Positions 5,617 through 11,934 of a DNA stretch of 11,934 nt are shown one piece after another. Each line of letters begins with the position of its first letter. Position 1 is the stretch's first letter. The stretch lies in assembly GCA_023423835.1 (NCBI GenBank), contig JAFAEW010000097.1, positions 1 through 11,934 of the forward strand, given 5' to 3'. The stretch comes from Bacteroidota bacterium (lineage in GTDB: Bacteria; Bacteroidota; Bacteroidia; Chitinophagales; Chitinophagaceae). The translations under genes were made by a program, and so were the position numbers. Below the pieces are notes generated by a model, which searched no databases, was not told the DNA's origin, and saw only the letters and a list, made by a program, of their open reading frames with translations.

Positions 5617-7620
5617 ATGAAATTATCGATTTGCAGCTTTGCAGCAGCATTGCTAACCATGCTCGTATGCACCACTCACGCTCAATTACCATTTGAATTT
5701 GGAACCTGGCAGGCATTTGCCAAACTAATGGATTACAAGGAATTTCCTGAACTCCGTGGTCGAATGGTATCGTTTAACTGGAAAGACATAGAACCGTCTA
5801 ACAACCGATGGGACTGGTCCTCGTTTGATTCTAATTTAACGGCTTCCACTGCCGATGGTAAACCGGTTACTTTTATGGTTTACACAAAGGAAGCCGCTCC
5901 CGACTGGATTTATCAAAATGGGGTTCCAAAAGTTACGGAAACAGACAATAATGGTAAAACGGTCGGCTATTCACCTTATTATGCGGATGACGACTATAAG
6001 TTCTTTTTCAAAAGAATGATTACCACTGTAAGGCAACACGTTGAAAAGATGGATGCCTCTGTGAGAAAATATATCATAAGCGTGGAGGGTTGTTTGGGCA
6101 GTACCGGTGATTACATCAGTTACAAAGGCAATGTGCCATCGCAGTACTATCTTTCACCTACCGATTTTGGTAATTTGTACTCTGAATTTACGATCAAGTT
6201 TTATGAGGAATATAAAAATACGAATCCAAAGATCAACCTGATCAGCAATCCGCATAATAACGGACAGGAACAAACGACCTGGCTATTGGAAACTTGTCCC
6301 GGAACCTGGATCAAAACAGGTTCAATCGGAAAGGGTTATCAGCTGAATGATGAAAAAACAAAATCGCTCTGGCTGTACAACGTCCTAAATACGAAGCAGT
6401 CGAGCGGCGACTTTGTAAGGGCAAGGTCCGAATTTTCCGGACAGGTATCGCAAACTCCATGGTGGAGATCCAGCGAACCGAAAAATACTTTTGCAGTGTT
6501 TTGTTCAGAAATAAGCTGGGGCGTAGATTTCTCCAACCAGCCTCCTGCCCAGATCAAAAACTCCAACAACGATACCGCTTACAGATTCTTTAATAAGTAT
6601 GCGGGAGCAAAAGATCCTTCGCAAAGTTTATATGCGATGAGTGCACTCAAAGATGTACTCGACGCTGCAGACGAAGCACGTTTTCCCGCTTCTTCTTTCG
6701 GAACGGTTTCCAGAACCAATCAAACAAGGTATTTGAATATCCAAAAAGCCTATGCCGCTTATGGAGCACTGTTGCAGGATCCCAAAACCGCAACCCTCGA
6801 GGAAATGGATAACCTTGGAGCGAAAGGCATTAATGATGTAGGTTGGGATCTGCTGCCGGGAAATTATGAACGCTTCCTCGAACAGATAAACCCCAACGAA
6901 ACCAGTGTTGGATACTGGAACATTGCAAGCGCTGATCCTAATACAATCTACGGAAGATTCGGCCGGGGCTTCGACATCAGCAAAAATAAAACGGCTTTGT
7001 ACTTTAATGTTGATGACCGGTTTTTGAATGGTGCGCCACTCAATGCAGGCTATCCTATAACTATTGAAGTAACTTATCTGGATAAAGGAACAGGAAGTTT
7101 TCAATTGGTTTACGATGGGAAAAGAAATGCGAATGCCACATCATCCACGGTGAAATTGTCAAACACCAATAAGTGGAAAAAGGCAACGTTCAAACTTTCT
7201 GATGCTTATTTCGGCAATCGCGGTTTAAATAAATCCGATTTCAGCCTTAGAAATGCCGGGAAAGGTAATGTAATCTTTTCTATAGTAGAATTGGCGAGAC
7301 CAACCACTAAATCGGCAAAATTCCAGGCCGGTGGTGACCAGGCAGATGCGGTTGCAGTAGCAGAGAACAGACCAGCAAAAACAGAATTATCCATCATGCC
7401 AAATCCGGTTCAATTTCAGTTTAACCTGTCATTGAAAGATAACCGGGAAATGAAATCAGTAACAATTTTTGATCTTTCCGGAAAGCCGGTATTTGAAAGG
7501 GTCGTAAACGCGCCGCGAATTACGATCTCAAAATCTGAAATAGGAAATCATTCCGGCACCTTTGTTATCAGGGTAACAACCGGGGGCGAAACCTATTCAT
7601 CAAAGATCATCGTTTTATAA
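5617..7620 (+). CDS. Secreted glycosidase-like protein with T9SS sorting domain, paralog 2
   Basis: This 667-residue protein is collinear and mostly identical with the protein at 502-2505. A signal peptide ends at about THAQ (residues 20-23). The putative glycosidase barrel carries FNWKDIEP (53-60), WDW (65-67), LGSTGDYISYKG (160-171) and VRARSEFSGQ (267-276, candidate acid E272). Position 157 is Glu (SVEGCLGSTGD), against Gln in paralog 1, so this copy keeps an acidic residue there. The beta-rich domain includes YLDKGTGSFQLVYDG, and the T9SS sorting domain runs from about MPNPVQFQ to KIIVL. The linker before it (about 562-592) is unlike that of paralog 1 and lacks the KKKRRN patch. It is divergent from nadB and preceded by the shared leader elements, so the pair may be co-regulated. 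Export by T9SS to the cell surface is well supported; enzymatic activity and substrate are inferred or unknown. Confidence 0.85.
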   Translation: MKLSICSFAAALLTMLVCTTHAQLPFEFGTWQAFAKLMDYKEFPELRGRMVSFNWKDIEPSNNRWDWSSFDSNLTASTADGKPVTFMVYTKEAAPDWIYQNGVPKVTETDNNGKTVGYSPYYADDDYKFFFKRMITTVRQHVEKMDASVRKYIISVEGCLGSTGDYISYKGNVPSQYYLSPTDFGNLYSEFTIKFYEEYKNTNPKINLISNPHNNGQEQTTWLLETCPGTWIKTGSIGKGYQLNDEKTKSLWLYNVLNTKQSSGDFVRARSEFSGQVSQTPWWRSSEPKNTFAVFCSEISWGVDFSNQPPAQIKNSNNDTAYRFFNKYAGAKDPSQSLYAMSALKDVLDAADEARFPASSFGTVSRTNQTRYLNIQKAYAAYGALLQDPKTATLEEMDNLGAKGINDVGWDLLPGNYERFLEQINPNETSVGYWNIASADPNTIYGRFGRGFDISKNKTALYFNVDDRFLNGAPLNAGYPITIEVTYLDKGTGSFQLVYDGKRNANATSSTVKLSNTNKWKKATFKLSDAYFGNRGLNKSDFSLRNAGKGNVIFSIVELARPTTKSAKFQAGGDQADAVAVAENRPAKTELSIMPNPVQFQFNLSLKDNREMKSVTIFDLSGKPVFERVVNAPRITISKSEIGNHSGTFVIRVTTGGETYSSKIIVL

Positions 7621-7641
7621 ACCGAACGGGTTTAAGATTAA

Positions 7642-7670
7642 CAGAGCCGCTTTCAAAAGAAGCGGCTTTG
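7642..7670 (+). terminator. Intrinsic terminator of the second T9SS gene
   Basis: CAGAGCCGCTT at 7642-7652 pairs with AAGCGGCTTTG at 7660-7670 (one G-T wobble) across a 7-base loop. It lies 22 bases after the TAA stop. The T-tract is short (TTTGTT). On the minus strand it could also help end transcripts that run out of the DUF1697 gene at 7764. Confidence 0.72.
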
Positions 7671-7763
7671 TTGATTCTATCACAATCAATGCTAATCCGA
7701 TTTAAATGACATTCAACTTCAGCAAACCAACTTGAAATTATCTCACCGGCCTTGCTGTCCTTT

Positions 7764-8291
7764 TTATTTTGTCTTTGCTAAAATCTTGTTCAATGTATTG
7801 ACATTACGGGCAGTCATAAATTCCTGGTTTGCCGCTTTTGCCATATATTTTCCAAACACACTATCGAGTGTCAGTCCTTTTTTTACCCTCCAATATACCA
7901 CATTGCTTCCTGCTTCCACCGATTCTGTTTCGGCATCGAGACTTCCACAACCGGCAATGATTTCAGTCTGAAATCCGTTTTTGGTAAAAACAACATATTG
8001 ATGATAACCGTTCAATGCCCCGAGCGGATTTTGATCCAGAATTTGGGCTAGCCGTTCCGGCTTCAGCACCAAAATTTTTGCAGGATAGTTGAAGGTGTTT
8101 GACAACAAGGATTCTATTTGCGAACTGAGATCGTCTTCGCTATATTCCGCAGATTCAAATATCACGTTGCCGGTCTGCAATACAGTTTGCACATTTCGAA
8201 ATCCGACACCTTCGAAGCAACTTTTCAGTTCAGCCATCTTTATTGTGCGGCCGCCCACATTTATTCCTCTTAAGAAAGCGATGTATTGCAT
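7764..8291 (-). CDS. DUF1697 family protein
   Basis: This 175-residue cytoplasmic protein begins with the DUF1697 signature YIAFLRGINVGG (3-14), followed by a KMAELK block (18-23) and LQTGNVIF (38-45). The length is usual for the family. The family is widespread and has no established biochemical role that I know of. The ATG is at 8291, nine bases after the stop of the VOC gene at 8301, so the two are probably co-transcribed. It is the last gene of the minus-strand cluster; downstream lies a 93-base gap and then the terminator at 7642-7670. Confidence 0.85.
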   Translation of the reverse strand: MQYIAFLRGINVGGRTIKMAELKSCFEGVGFRNVQTVLQTGNVIFESAEYSEDDLSSQIESLLSNTFNYPAKILVLKPERLAQILDQNPLGALNGYHQYVVFTKNGFQTEIIAGCGSLDAETESVEAGSNVVYWRVKKGLTLDSVFGKYMAKAANQEFMTARNVNTLNKILAKTK

Positions 8292-8300
8292 ATTCCTTAT

Positions 8301-8720
8301 TTATAAAATCAGGTTATCATTCTCATCGAGCAGCCAAAAAGGATTGTAGGCAACTTCAAACAAAAAGCCGTCGGGATCTTTAAAATAACCGCGGTATCCA
8401 CCCCAAAAAACCGTTTCGCCCCTCCGGATTACCTCAGCGCCAAGAAGGACAACGTTCTGTAAAATTTCATCCACCTCACGCTCCGATCTGGCATTATAAG
8501 AAATGGAAATACCCGAAAATGCCGGCTGTTCTGCTGTTAATCCGGCATCCGCCGCCAATGCTGATCTCGGGTAGAGCGCCAGTACCATTCCACCAAGTGG
8601 AAACAAAGCGAAATCGTCGCCGCTTCTTTTCGATTTTTTCCATCCTAATCCCTCATAAAATGCAAGAGAACGCTGAAGATCTTCCACCCCAAGGGTGATT
8701 AAATTTAATTTCTGACGCAT
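8301..8720 (-). CDS. VOC superfamily (glyoxalase/bleomycin-resistance fold) protein
   Basis: This 139-residue protein has the paired beta-alpha-beta-beta-beta plan of the vicinal oxygen chelate fold. LITLGVEDLQRSLAFYEGLGW (7-27) forms the first half, and GGYRGYFKDPDGFLFEVAYNP (107-127) is the family's closing motif with the likely metal-binding E122. The His usually found near the first strand is not present, so classical glyoxalase I activity is doubtful. An upstream TTG at 8726 would add two residues; ATG 8720 fits better. It is followed nine bases later by the DUF1697 gene. The substrate is unknown. Confidence 0.83.
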   Translation of the reverse strand: MRQKLNLITLGVEDLQRSLAFYEGLGWKKSKRSGDDFALFPLGGMVLALYPRSALAADAGLTAEQPAFSGISISYNARSEREVDEILQNVVLLGAEVIRRGETVFWGGYRGYFKDPDGFLFEVAYNPFWLLDENDNLIL

Positions 8721-8783
8721 ATTCAATCCTGCATTTTTTGATAACTTGAGGGAAAGAAAAACCGGCTGACCTTCCCCATAAAA

Positions 8784-9197
8784 TCATTTCCTTGCCAAAC
8801 GCATGGCCTTCACTTTTTTCAAAGAATCGAGGGAAAGCAAACGCCGGTACTCATTTGATTCAACCGCAACCAATGCAACTTTTCCGAGTTGATCAAAATG
8901 AAATCCATACCCATATCTTTTGGCCAGCGGAGAGGTACGCAAACACGCCTGACCCTTTGAAAAAAACGCTGTCCGCGCAACTTCATAATCACTCTCCACA
9001 ATCCCTTTTCTGGTACAAAATACTTGAAACAACAATTCATCGGAAGTGAACTGATAGGGATGATTTATCAGCATTTCAAACTGAAGCCGTGCAACCGATT
9101 TTTCCCGTTGGGAAAGTGGCGGCATTTCTGATTTTCCCAAAGAACAATCTTCGGCTACGGTAATAAGCGTATTATAATAATTCGTGGTGAACATCAT
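8784..9197 (-). CDS. DUF6157-like protein
   Basis: This 137-residue soluble protein starts FTTNYYNTLITVAEDC and contains ARLQFEMLINHPYQFTSDELLFQV, written here as the region 36-59. It matches my memory of the DUF6157 family in length and pattern. A GYGFHFDQLGKVAL stretch and a basic C-terminus follow. Function is unknown. Two adjacent Met codons (9197 and 9194) are both possible starts. It lies 30 bases downstream of the second VOC gene's stop and 63 bases upstream of the next gene's start, so it may belong to one transcript. Confidence 0.7.
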   Translation of the reverse strand: MMFTTNYYNTLITVAEDCSLGKSEMPPLSQREKSVARLQFEMLINHPYQFTSDELLFQVFCTRKGIVESDYEVARTAFFSKGQACLRTSPLAKRYGYGFHFDQLGKVALVAVESNEYRRLLSLDSLKKVKAMRLARK

Positions 9198-9227
9198 TAA
9201 CTTTGTTTCACAAAACTCCTGAAACCC

Positions 9228-9596
9228 TTACCACTCCTGAATTACGATACAAACGCCCGATTCATCTAATAATGCAAACTCCTTCGCCTTCCACGGCTTG
9301 GTTGTTATCTTATTCAGGTTGGGATGCAGCAGTTCGGGATGCGAAGCCTTTACTCTTTGATAAACCTCTTTGATATTATTTGTTTCGAGCCGCAATTCGG
9401 GTCGTGCTTTTTCAGCCTGTTCCTTATTCTCTACGAGATGAATTTTCAGATAATCCTTTTCTACTACACAAAACGGACTTTCCTGTCCATTCATTTTTTG
9501 GTAAATAATTGTAAAACCAAGACAATCGACAAAGAGCTTCAATCCGTCGCTGAGGTCTGCATAAAATATATTTGGAATGAGCGTTTTAAACTCCAT
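9228..9596 (-). CDS. Small VOC superfamily (glyoxalase-like) protein
   Basis: This 122-residue protein opens with TLIPNIFYADLSDGLKLFVDCLGFTIIYQK (5-34, shown as a range), the typical first half of a VOC fold with the helix that packs against the sheet. KEFALLDESGVCIVIQEW (105-122) is the end of the second half, with E121 as a possible metal ligand. It resembles the short glyoxalase/bleomycin-resistance relatives whose function is undefined. An upstream in-frame start at 9641 would add 15 residues without family support, so ATG 9596 is chosen. It is only distantly similar to the VOC gene at 8301, so the two are not a recent duplication. Confidence 0.75.
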   Translation of the reverse strand: MEFKTLIPNIFYADLSDGLKLFVDCLGFTIIYQKMNGQESPFCVVEKDYLKIHLVENKEQAEKARPELRLETNNIKEVYQRVKASHPELLHPNLNKITTKPWKAKEFALLDESGVCIVIQEW

Positions 9597-9707
9597 AAAA
9601 TTGATTTCCGGCGGTTGGTAATTGCACATCAACGAAGCCATCGAATCCTCTAATATAGTGAAGTTTTTTATTCTAACGGCGCGACCATCAAGTGATTCAT
9701 TCAGCTT

Positions 9708-10244
9708 CTATTCTTCAGCCTGATAGATCTCCTTAATATTCCGGCCATAGCCGTCAAAATCCAACCCATAACCCACGACGAATTTATCGGGAATGGTAAA
9801 TCCAAGGTAGTCGATTTTGACAGGATATTCTGTTGCTTCAGCCTTATGCAGCAACACGCAAATCTTTAGGGAGGCTGGCTGCTGGTTAATGATCTGGGGA
9901 AGGAAATAGTGCAAGGTTCTTCCGGTATCAATAATATCTTCTACGATAATAACGTGCCTGTCTTTGATATCGATATCCAGCCCGATTGCGGTAACCACCT
10001 GTCCGGATGATTTTGTGCCTTTGTAAGAAGCAAGCTTGATGAAACAGATTTCGGCCTGGATGTGCACGCTCTTAAACAGGTCGGCGGCAAAGATGAAAGA
10101 GCCGTTCAGGATGGCAATAAACAGAGGTTTCTTGTTTTCATAATCACGGTTGATTTCCGCGGCAAGTTCCTTTACTTTCTGCTCAATCGATTCCTGTGAG
10201 ATATACGGAACAAAGGTTTTATCATGTACCTGAATGGATGACAT
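9708..10244 (-). CDS. hpt: Hypoxanthine phosphoribosyltransferase
   Basis: This 178-residue cytoplasmic enzyme converts hypoxanthine (and usually guanine) plus PRPP to IMP or GMP in purine salvage. The PRPP-binding signature VIIVEDIIDTGRTL is at residues 98-111, the flexible loop SYKGTKSSG at 73-81, and the base-recognition region KFVVGYGLDFDGYGRN at 154-169. The length is normal. ATG 10244 is chosen over an adjacent TTG at 10247. It starts 23 bases after the glucosaminidase stop on the same strand, so it is probably the third gene of that operon. No obvious terminator hairpin follows its TAG stop. The neighbours downstream are VOC/DUF genes; I recall adk and obgE following hpt in many relatives. 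Confidence 0.95.
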   Translation of the reverse strand: MSSIQVHDKTFVPYISQESIEQKVKELAAEINRDYENKKPLFIAILNGSFIFAADLFKSVHIQAEICFIKLASYKGTKSSGQVVTAIGLDIDIKDRHVIIVEDIIDTGRTLHYFLPQIINQQPASLKICVLLHKAEATEYPVKIDYLGFTIPDKFVVGYGLDFDGYGRNIKEIYQAEE

Positions 10245-10267
10245 CAAAATTTGAAAGATTTTAAAAA

Positions 10268-11308
10268 TTAACGCGCAGCAACTTTCACGAGACGGGGATA
10301 ATAAGCAGGATTTCCCGGGCGCAGATAAACCTTCTCCCCTGCCTGCGGTTGTAATCCTTTTTGAATTTTATTATATTCCAGAATACTTTCGAGTAGTACG
10401 CCTTCCGCTTGTGAAATCGATTCTACTGTTTCGCCGGCTAATACAATGTGGTATTCTTTTTCACTGCTTTTCTTTGGCTTTTTTTCGAGGTAGATCAGTT
10501 TATCTTCCTGTAAAATATCGGCATCTTTCTCCAGATCATTGTATTCCAACAATTTTGAAAAAGGAATTTTTTGTCTGTTAGCGAGTGCGAATAAAGAAGT
10601 TCCCGCGCCAACGTAAATGCATTTTGCCAGGTTGTTTTTGAAGATGCCGGTCGGATACTCTTTTCCGGATGCCACCGGCACATTTTCAACCGGTGTATCA
10701 AGCAGTACGGCATCTGCTATTTCGGAGGAAGTTGCAGCATCATCGGTTGCAGGAGCTGAGACGAGAATATTTTCAGACCAGTTATTAACCCGGTTAATCG
10801 CCATTAAAGTGTATTGTTGAAGGTCGTTTTCCCTGATAACTTTCATCAGCAGTTGCGCATATGAGGGATTGGTGGCATAGCCTGCTTTTTTCAGCCCCTT
10901 ACACCAGCCTTCATAATCTGTTACATCAAGGTCAAACAGAAAGCCGTAATGCGGACGGCTCCTCAAAAAATCGGAATGATCGCGGTACGAATCTTCAACG
11001 GTTGGATAACTTCTGAAGCACTCGTTTTTCACGTCATCGTCATGAAAAACCGAAGCACCCTGCCAGTCGTTTTTACATTTGATTCCAAAATGGTTGTTCG
11101 ATGAAATTGAGAGGTCACTGCGCCCTGCTGCAGATTCGAGGATGCCCTGGGCAAGCGTTATGCTTGCGGGAACGCCCGTTCTTATTTCTTCCGCAATTGC
11201 AATTTCCTTATACTTGTCTATGTAATCCTGAACCGAAGAACCGGTTTGTGCAAATGAAAAATTGCCGGCCAGTACCAGCACAAAAAGAAAGAGCAAGTAA
11301 TTTTTCAT
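10268..11308 (-). CDS. Secreted glucosaminidase with two C-terminal LysM-like repeats
   Basis: This 346-residue exported protein probably cleaves glycan strands of peptidoglycan. A signal peptide occupies residues 1-20, ending SFAQ. Residues about 28-165 form a glucosaminidase domain of the FlgJ/GH73 type: PASITLAQGILESAAGRS (47-64) holds the catalytic E58, followed by NNHFGIKC (71-78), FRSYPTVEDSYRDHSDFL (98-115) and a GYATNPSYA block (143-151). A spacer of about 60 residues leads to two LysM-like repeats at about 230-275 and 286-330, which would bind peptidoglycan. The second (YHIVLAGETVESISQ) is the clearer match. ATG 11308 starts two bases after the methyltransferase gene ends, and hpt follows 23 bases downstream, so one operon is likely. 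No T9SS domain is present; it is probably periplasmic. Confidence 0.92.
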   Translation of the reverse strand: MKNYLLFLFVLVLAGNFSFAQTGSSVQDYIDKYKEIAIAEEIRTGVPASITLAQGILESAAGRSDLSISSNNHFGIKCKNDWQGASVFHDDDVKNECFRSYPTVEDSYRDHSDFLRSRPHYGFLFDLDVTDYEGWCKGLKKAGYATNPSYAQLLMKVIRENDLQQYTLMAINRVNNWSENILVSAPATDDAATSSEIADAVLLDTPVENVPVASGKEYPTGIFKNNLAKCIYVGAGTSLFALANRQKIPFSKLLEYNDLEKDADILQEDKLIYLEKKPKKSSEKEYHIVLAGETVESISQAEGVLLESILEYNKIQKGLQPQAGEKVYLRPGNPAYYPRLVKVAAR

Positions 11309-11310
11309 TG

Positions 11311-11934
11311 TTATTTATTTTTTATCAACAATAAACCGTCTCTTACGGTTAACATGACTTGTTCCGTTCGCCCGTCTGCCGCCACATGTTTATTAAAACG
11401 ATCAATTGCCAGTGCATTTTTTCCTTTTACCGGATCTTGTAATACCTGTCCGTGAAATAAAACGTTATCGGCTATTATTAACCCGTTCTCTGATAAACGA
11501 GGTACAACCTGTTCGTAGTATGTAATATAACCGGTTTTATCGGCATCAATAAAAACAAGATCCCATTTGTAGGGCAATGCGGGAATAATATCCGCGGCAT
11601 TTCCGACATGCAAATGTATTTTTTTAGCGTATTTTGATTCCTTAAAATATCCTGAACTGAGCGCGCCGTCCTTTTCACTGATGTCAATGGTATGCAAAAC
11701 GCCATCTTCCCTCAATCCGGCAGCAAGGCAAATTGCACTGTAGCCCGTGAAAGTGCCGATCTCGAGGATGTATTTCGGCGCCATCAGCTTACTGATAAAC
11801 TGCAAAAACTTCCCCTGTAAATGTCCGCTCAGCATGTGTGGATCATCATGGCCGGCGAAGGTTTCTTCCCTGATCTTTTTGAGCAGCGCATCTTCCGGCG
11901 AAGTGAAAGTCTCACAATAGGAAGAGGCAAGTTC
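11311..11934 (-). CDS. Class I SAM-dependent O-methyltransferase (5' end outside window)
   Basis: The frame stays open to the window edge, giving 207 visible residues; the start codon lies just beyond 11934. It belongs to the metal-dependent O-methyltransferase family 3 (catechol-OMT-like). Visible blocks are FTSPEDALL (10-18), MLSGHLQGKFL (34-44), the SAM-binding LEIGTFTGYSA (57-67), HTIDISE with the ribose-binding Asp (81-87), VFIDADK (127-133) and ADNVLFHG (155-162). The Asp of FIDADK and the DN pair at 156-157 are the expected metal ligands. An ATG at 11835 is internal, because the family's usual N-terminal helix is encoded upstream of it. The physiological substrate is unknown. It is followed by the glucosaminidase gene after a 2-base gap, so translation may be coupled. 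Confidence 0.92.
   Translation of the reverse strand, partial: ELASSYCETFTSPEDALLKKIREETFAGHDDPHMLSGHLQGKFLQFISKLMAPKYILEIGTFTGYSAICLAAGLREDGVLHTIDISEKDGALSSGYFKESKYAKKIHLHVGNAADIIPALPYKWDLVFIDADKTGYITYYEQVVPRLSENGLIIADNVLFHGQVLQDPVKGKNALAIDRFNKHVAADGRTEQVMLTVRDGLLLIKNK

Noticed and set aside
6628..7104. 158-codon minus-strand frame inside the second T9SS gene
   Set aside because: It is antisense to conserved codons of the paralog and has no recognisable motif.
502..7620. The paralogs as direct repeats of a composite transposon
   Set aside because: They encode domestic secreted proteins, no transposase is present, and no terminal inverted repeats or target duplications were seen.
11311..11835. 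Reading the methyltransferase as a complete 174-residue protein starting at 11835
   Set aside because: The same frame is open to the window edge and encodes the family's usual N-terminal helix, so the gene is cut by the window and the internal Met is not the start.

Overview
The window looks like a chromosomal segment from a Bacteroidota bacterium, most likely near the Chitinophagaceae. Two large secreted proteins end in the ~70-residue C-terminal domain of cargo of the type IX secretion system (T9SS), which is confined to that phylum. Start sites lack strong Shine-Dalgarno sequences, and the intergenic DNA is AT-rich. There is no transposase, tRNA, rRNA, CRISPR array or phage gene.

Region 1 (1-7670) holds two paralogous plus-strand genes (502-2505 and 5617-7620). 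Both encode 667-residue proteins with a signal peptide, a glycosidase-like catalytic region, a beta-rich domain and a T9SS sorting domain. Between them, on the opposite strand, lies a probable two-gene operon: nadB (L-aspartate oxidase, NAD synthesis) followed 24 bases later by a lipid A-type acyltransferase that starts at TTG. Each paralog ends near a clear terminator hairpin. The paralogs also share their non-coding leaders: an upstream element TTTGGAAYAAATTTTG, an inverted repeat of conserved layout but different sequence, and an identical 15-base block TTTAAACACCCCCGT against the start codon. This duplicated, probably co-regulated pair is the most interesting thing in the window.

Region 2 (7764-9596) is a minus-strand run of four small genes: VOC-fold protein, DUF6157-like protein, second VOC-fold protein, DUF1697 protein. 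Spacing suggests at least the last two are co-transcribed. Their functions are not known from sequence.

Region 3 (9708-11934) is a tight minus-strand operon: a SAM-dependent O-methyltransferase (cut by the window end), a secreted glucosaminidase with two C-terminal LysM-like repeats, and hypoxanthine phosphoribosyltransferase (purine salvage). Spacings are 2 and 23 bases.

Non-coding stretches over 300 bases are 1-501 and 5095-5616; both contain leader elements of the paralogous genes and are described below. No new multi-gene system is evident. The paralog pair and its leader are the items to follow up.
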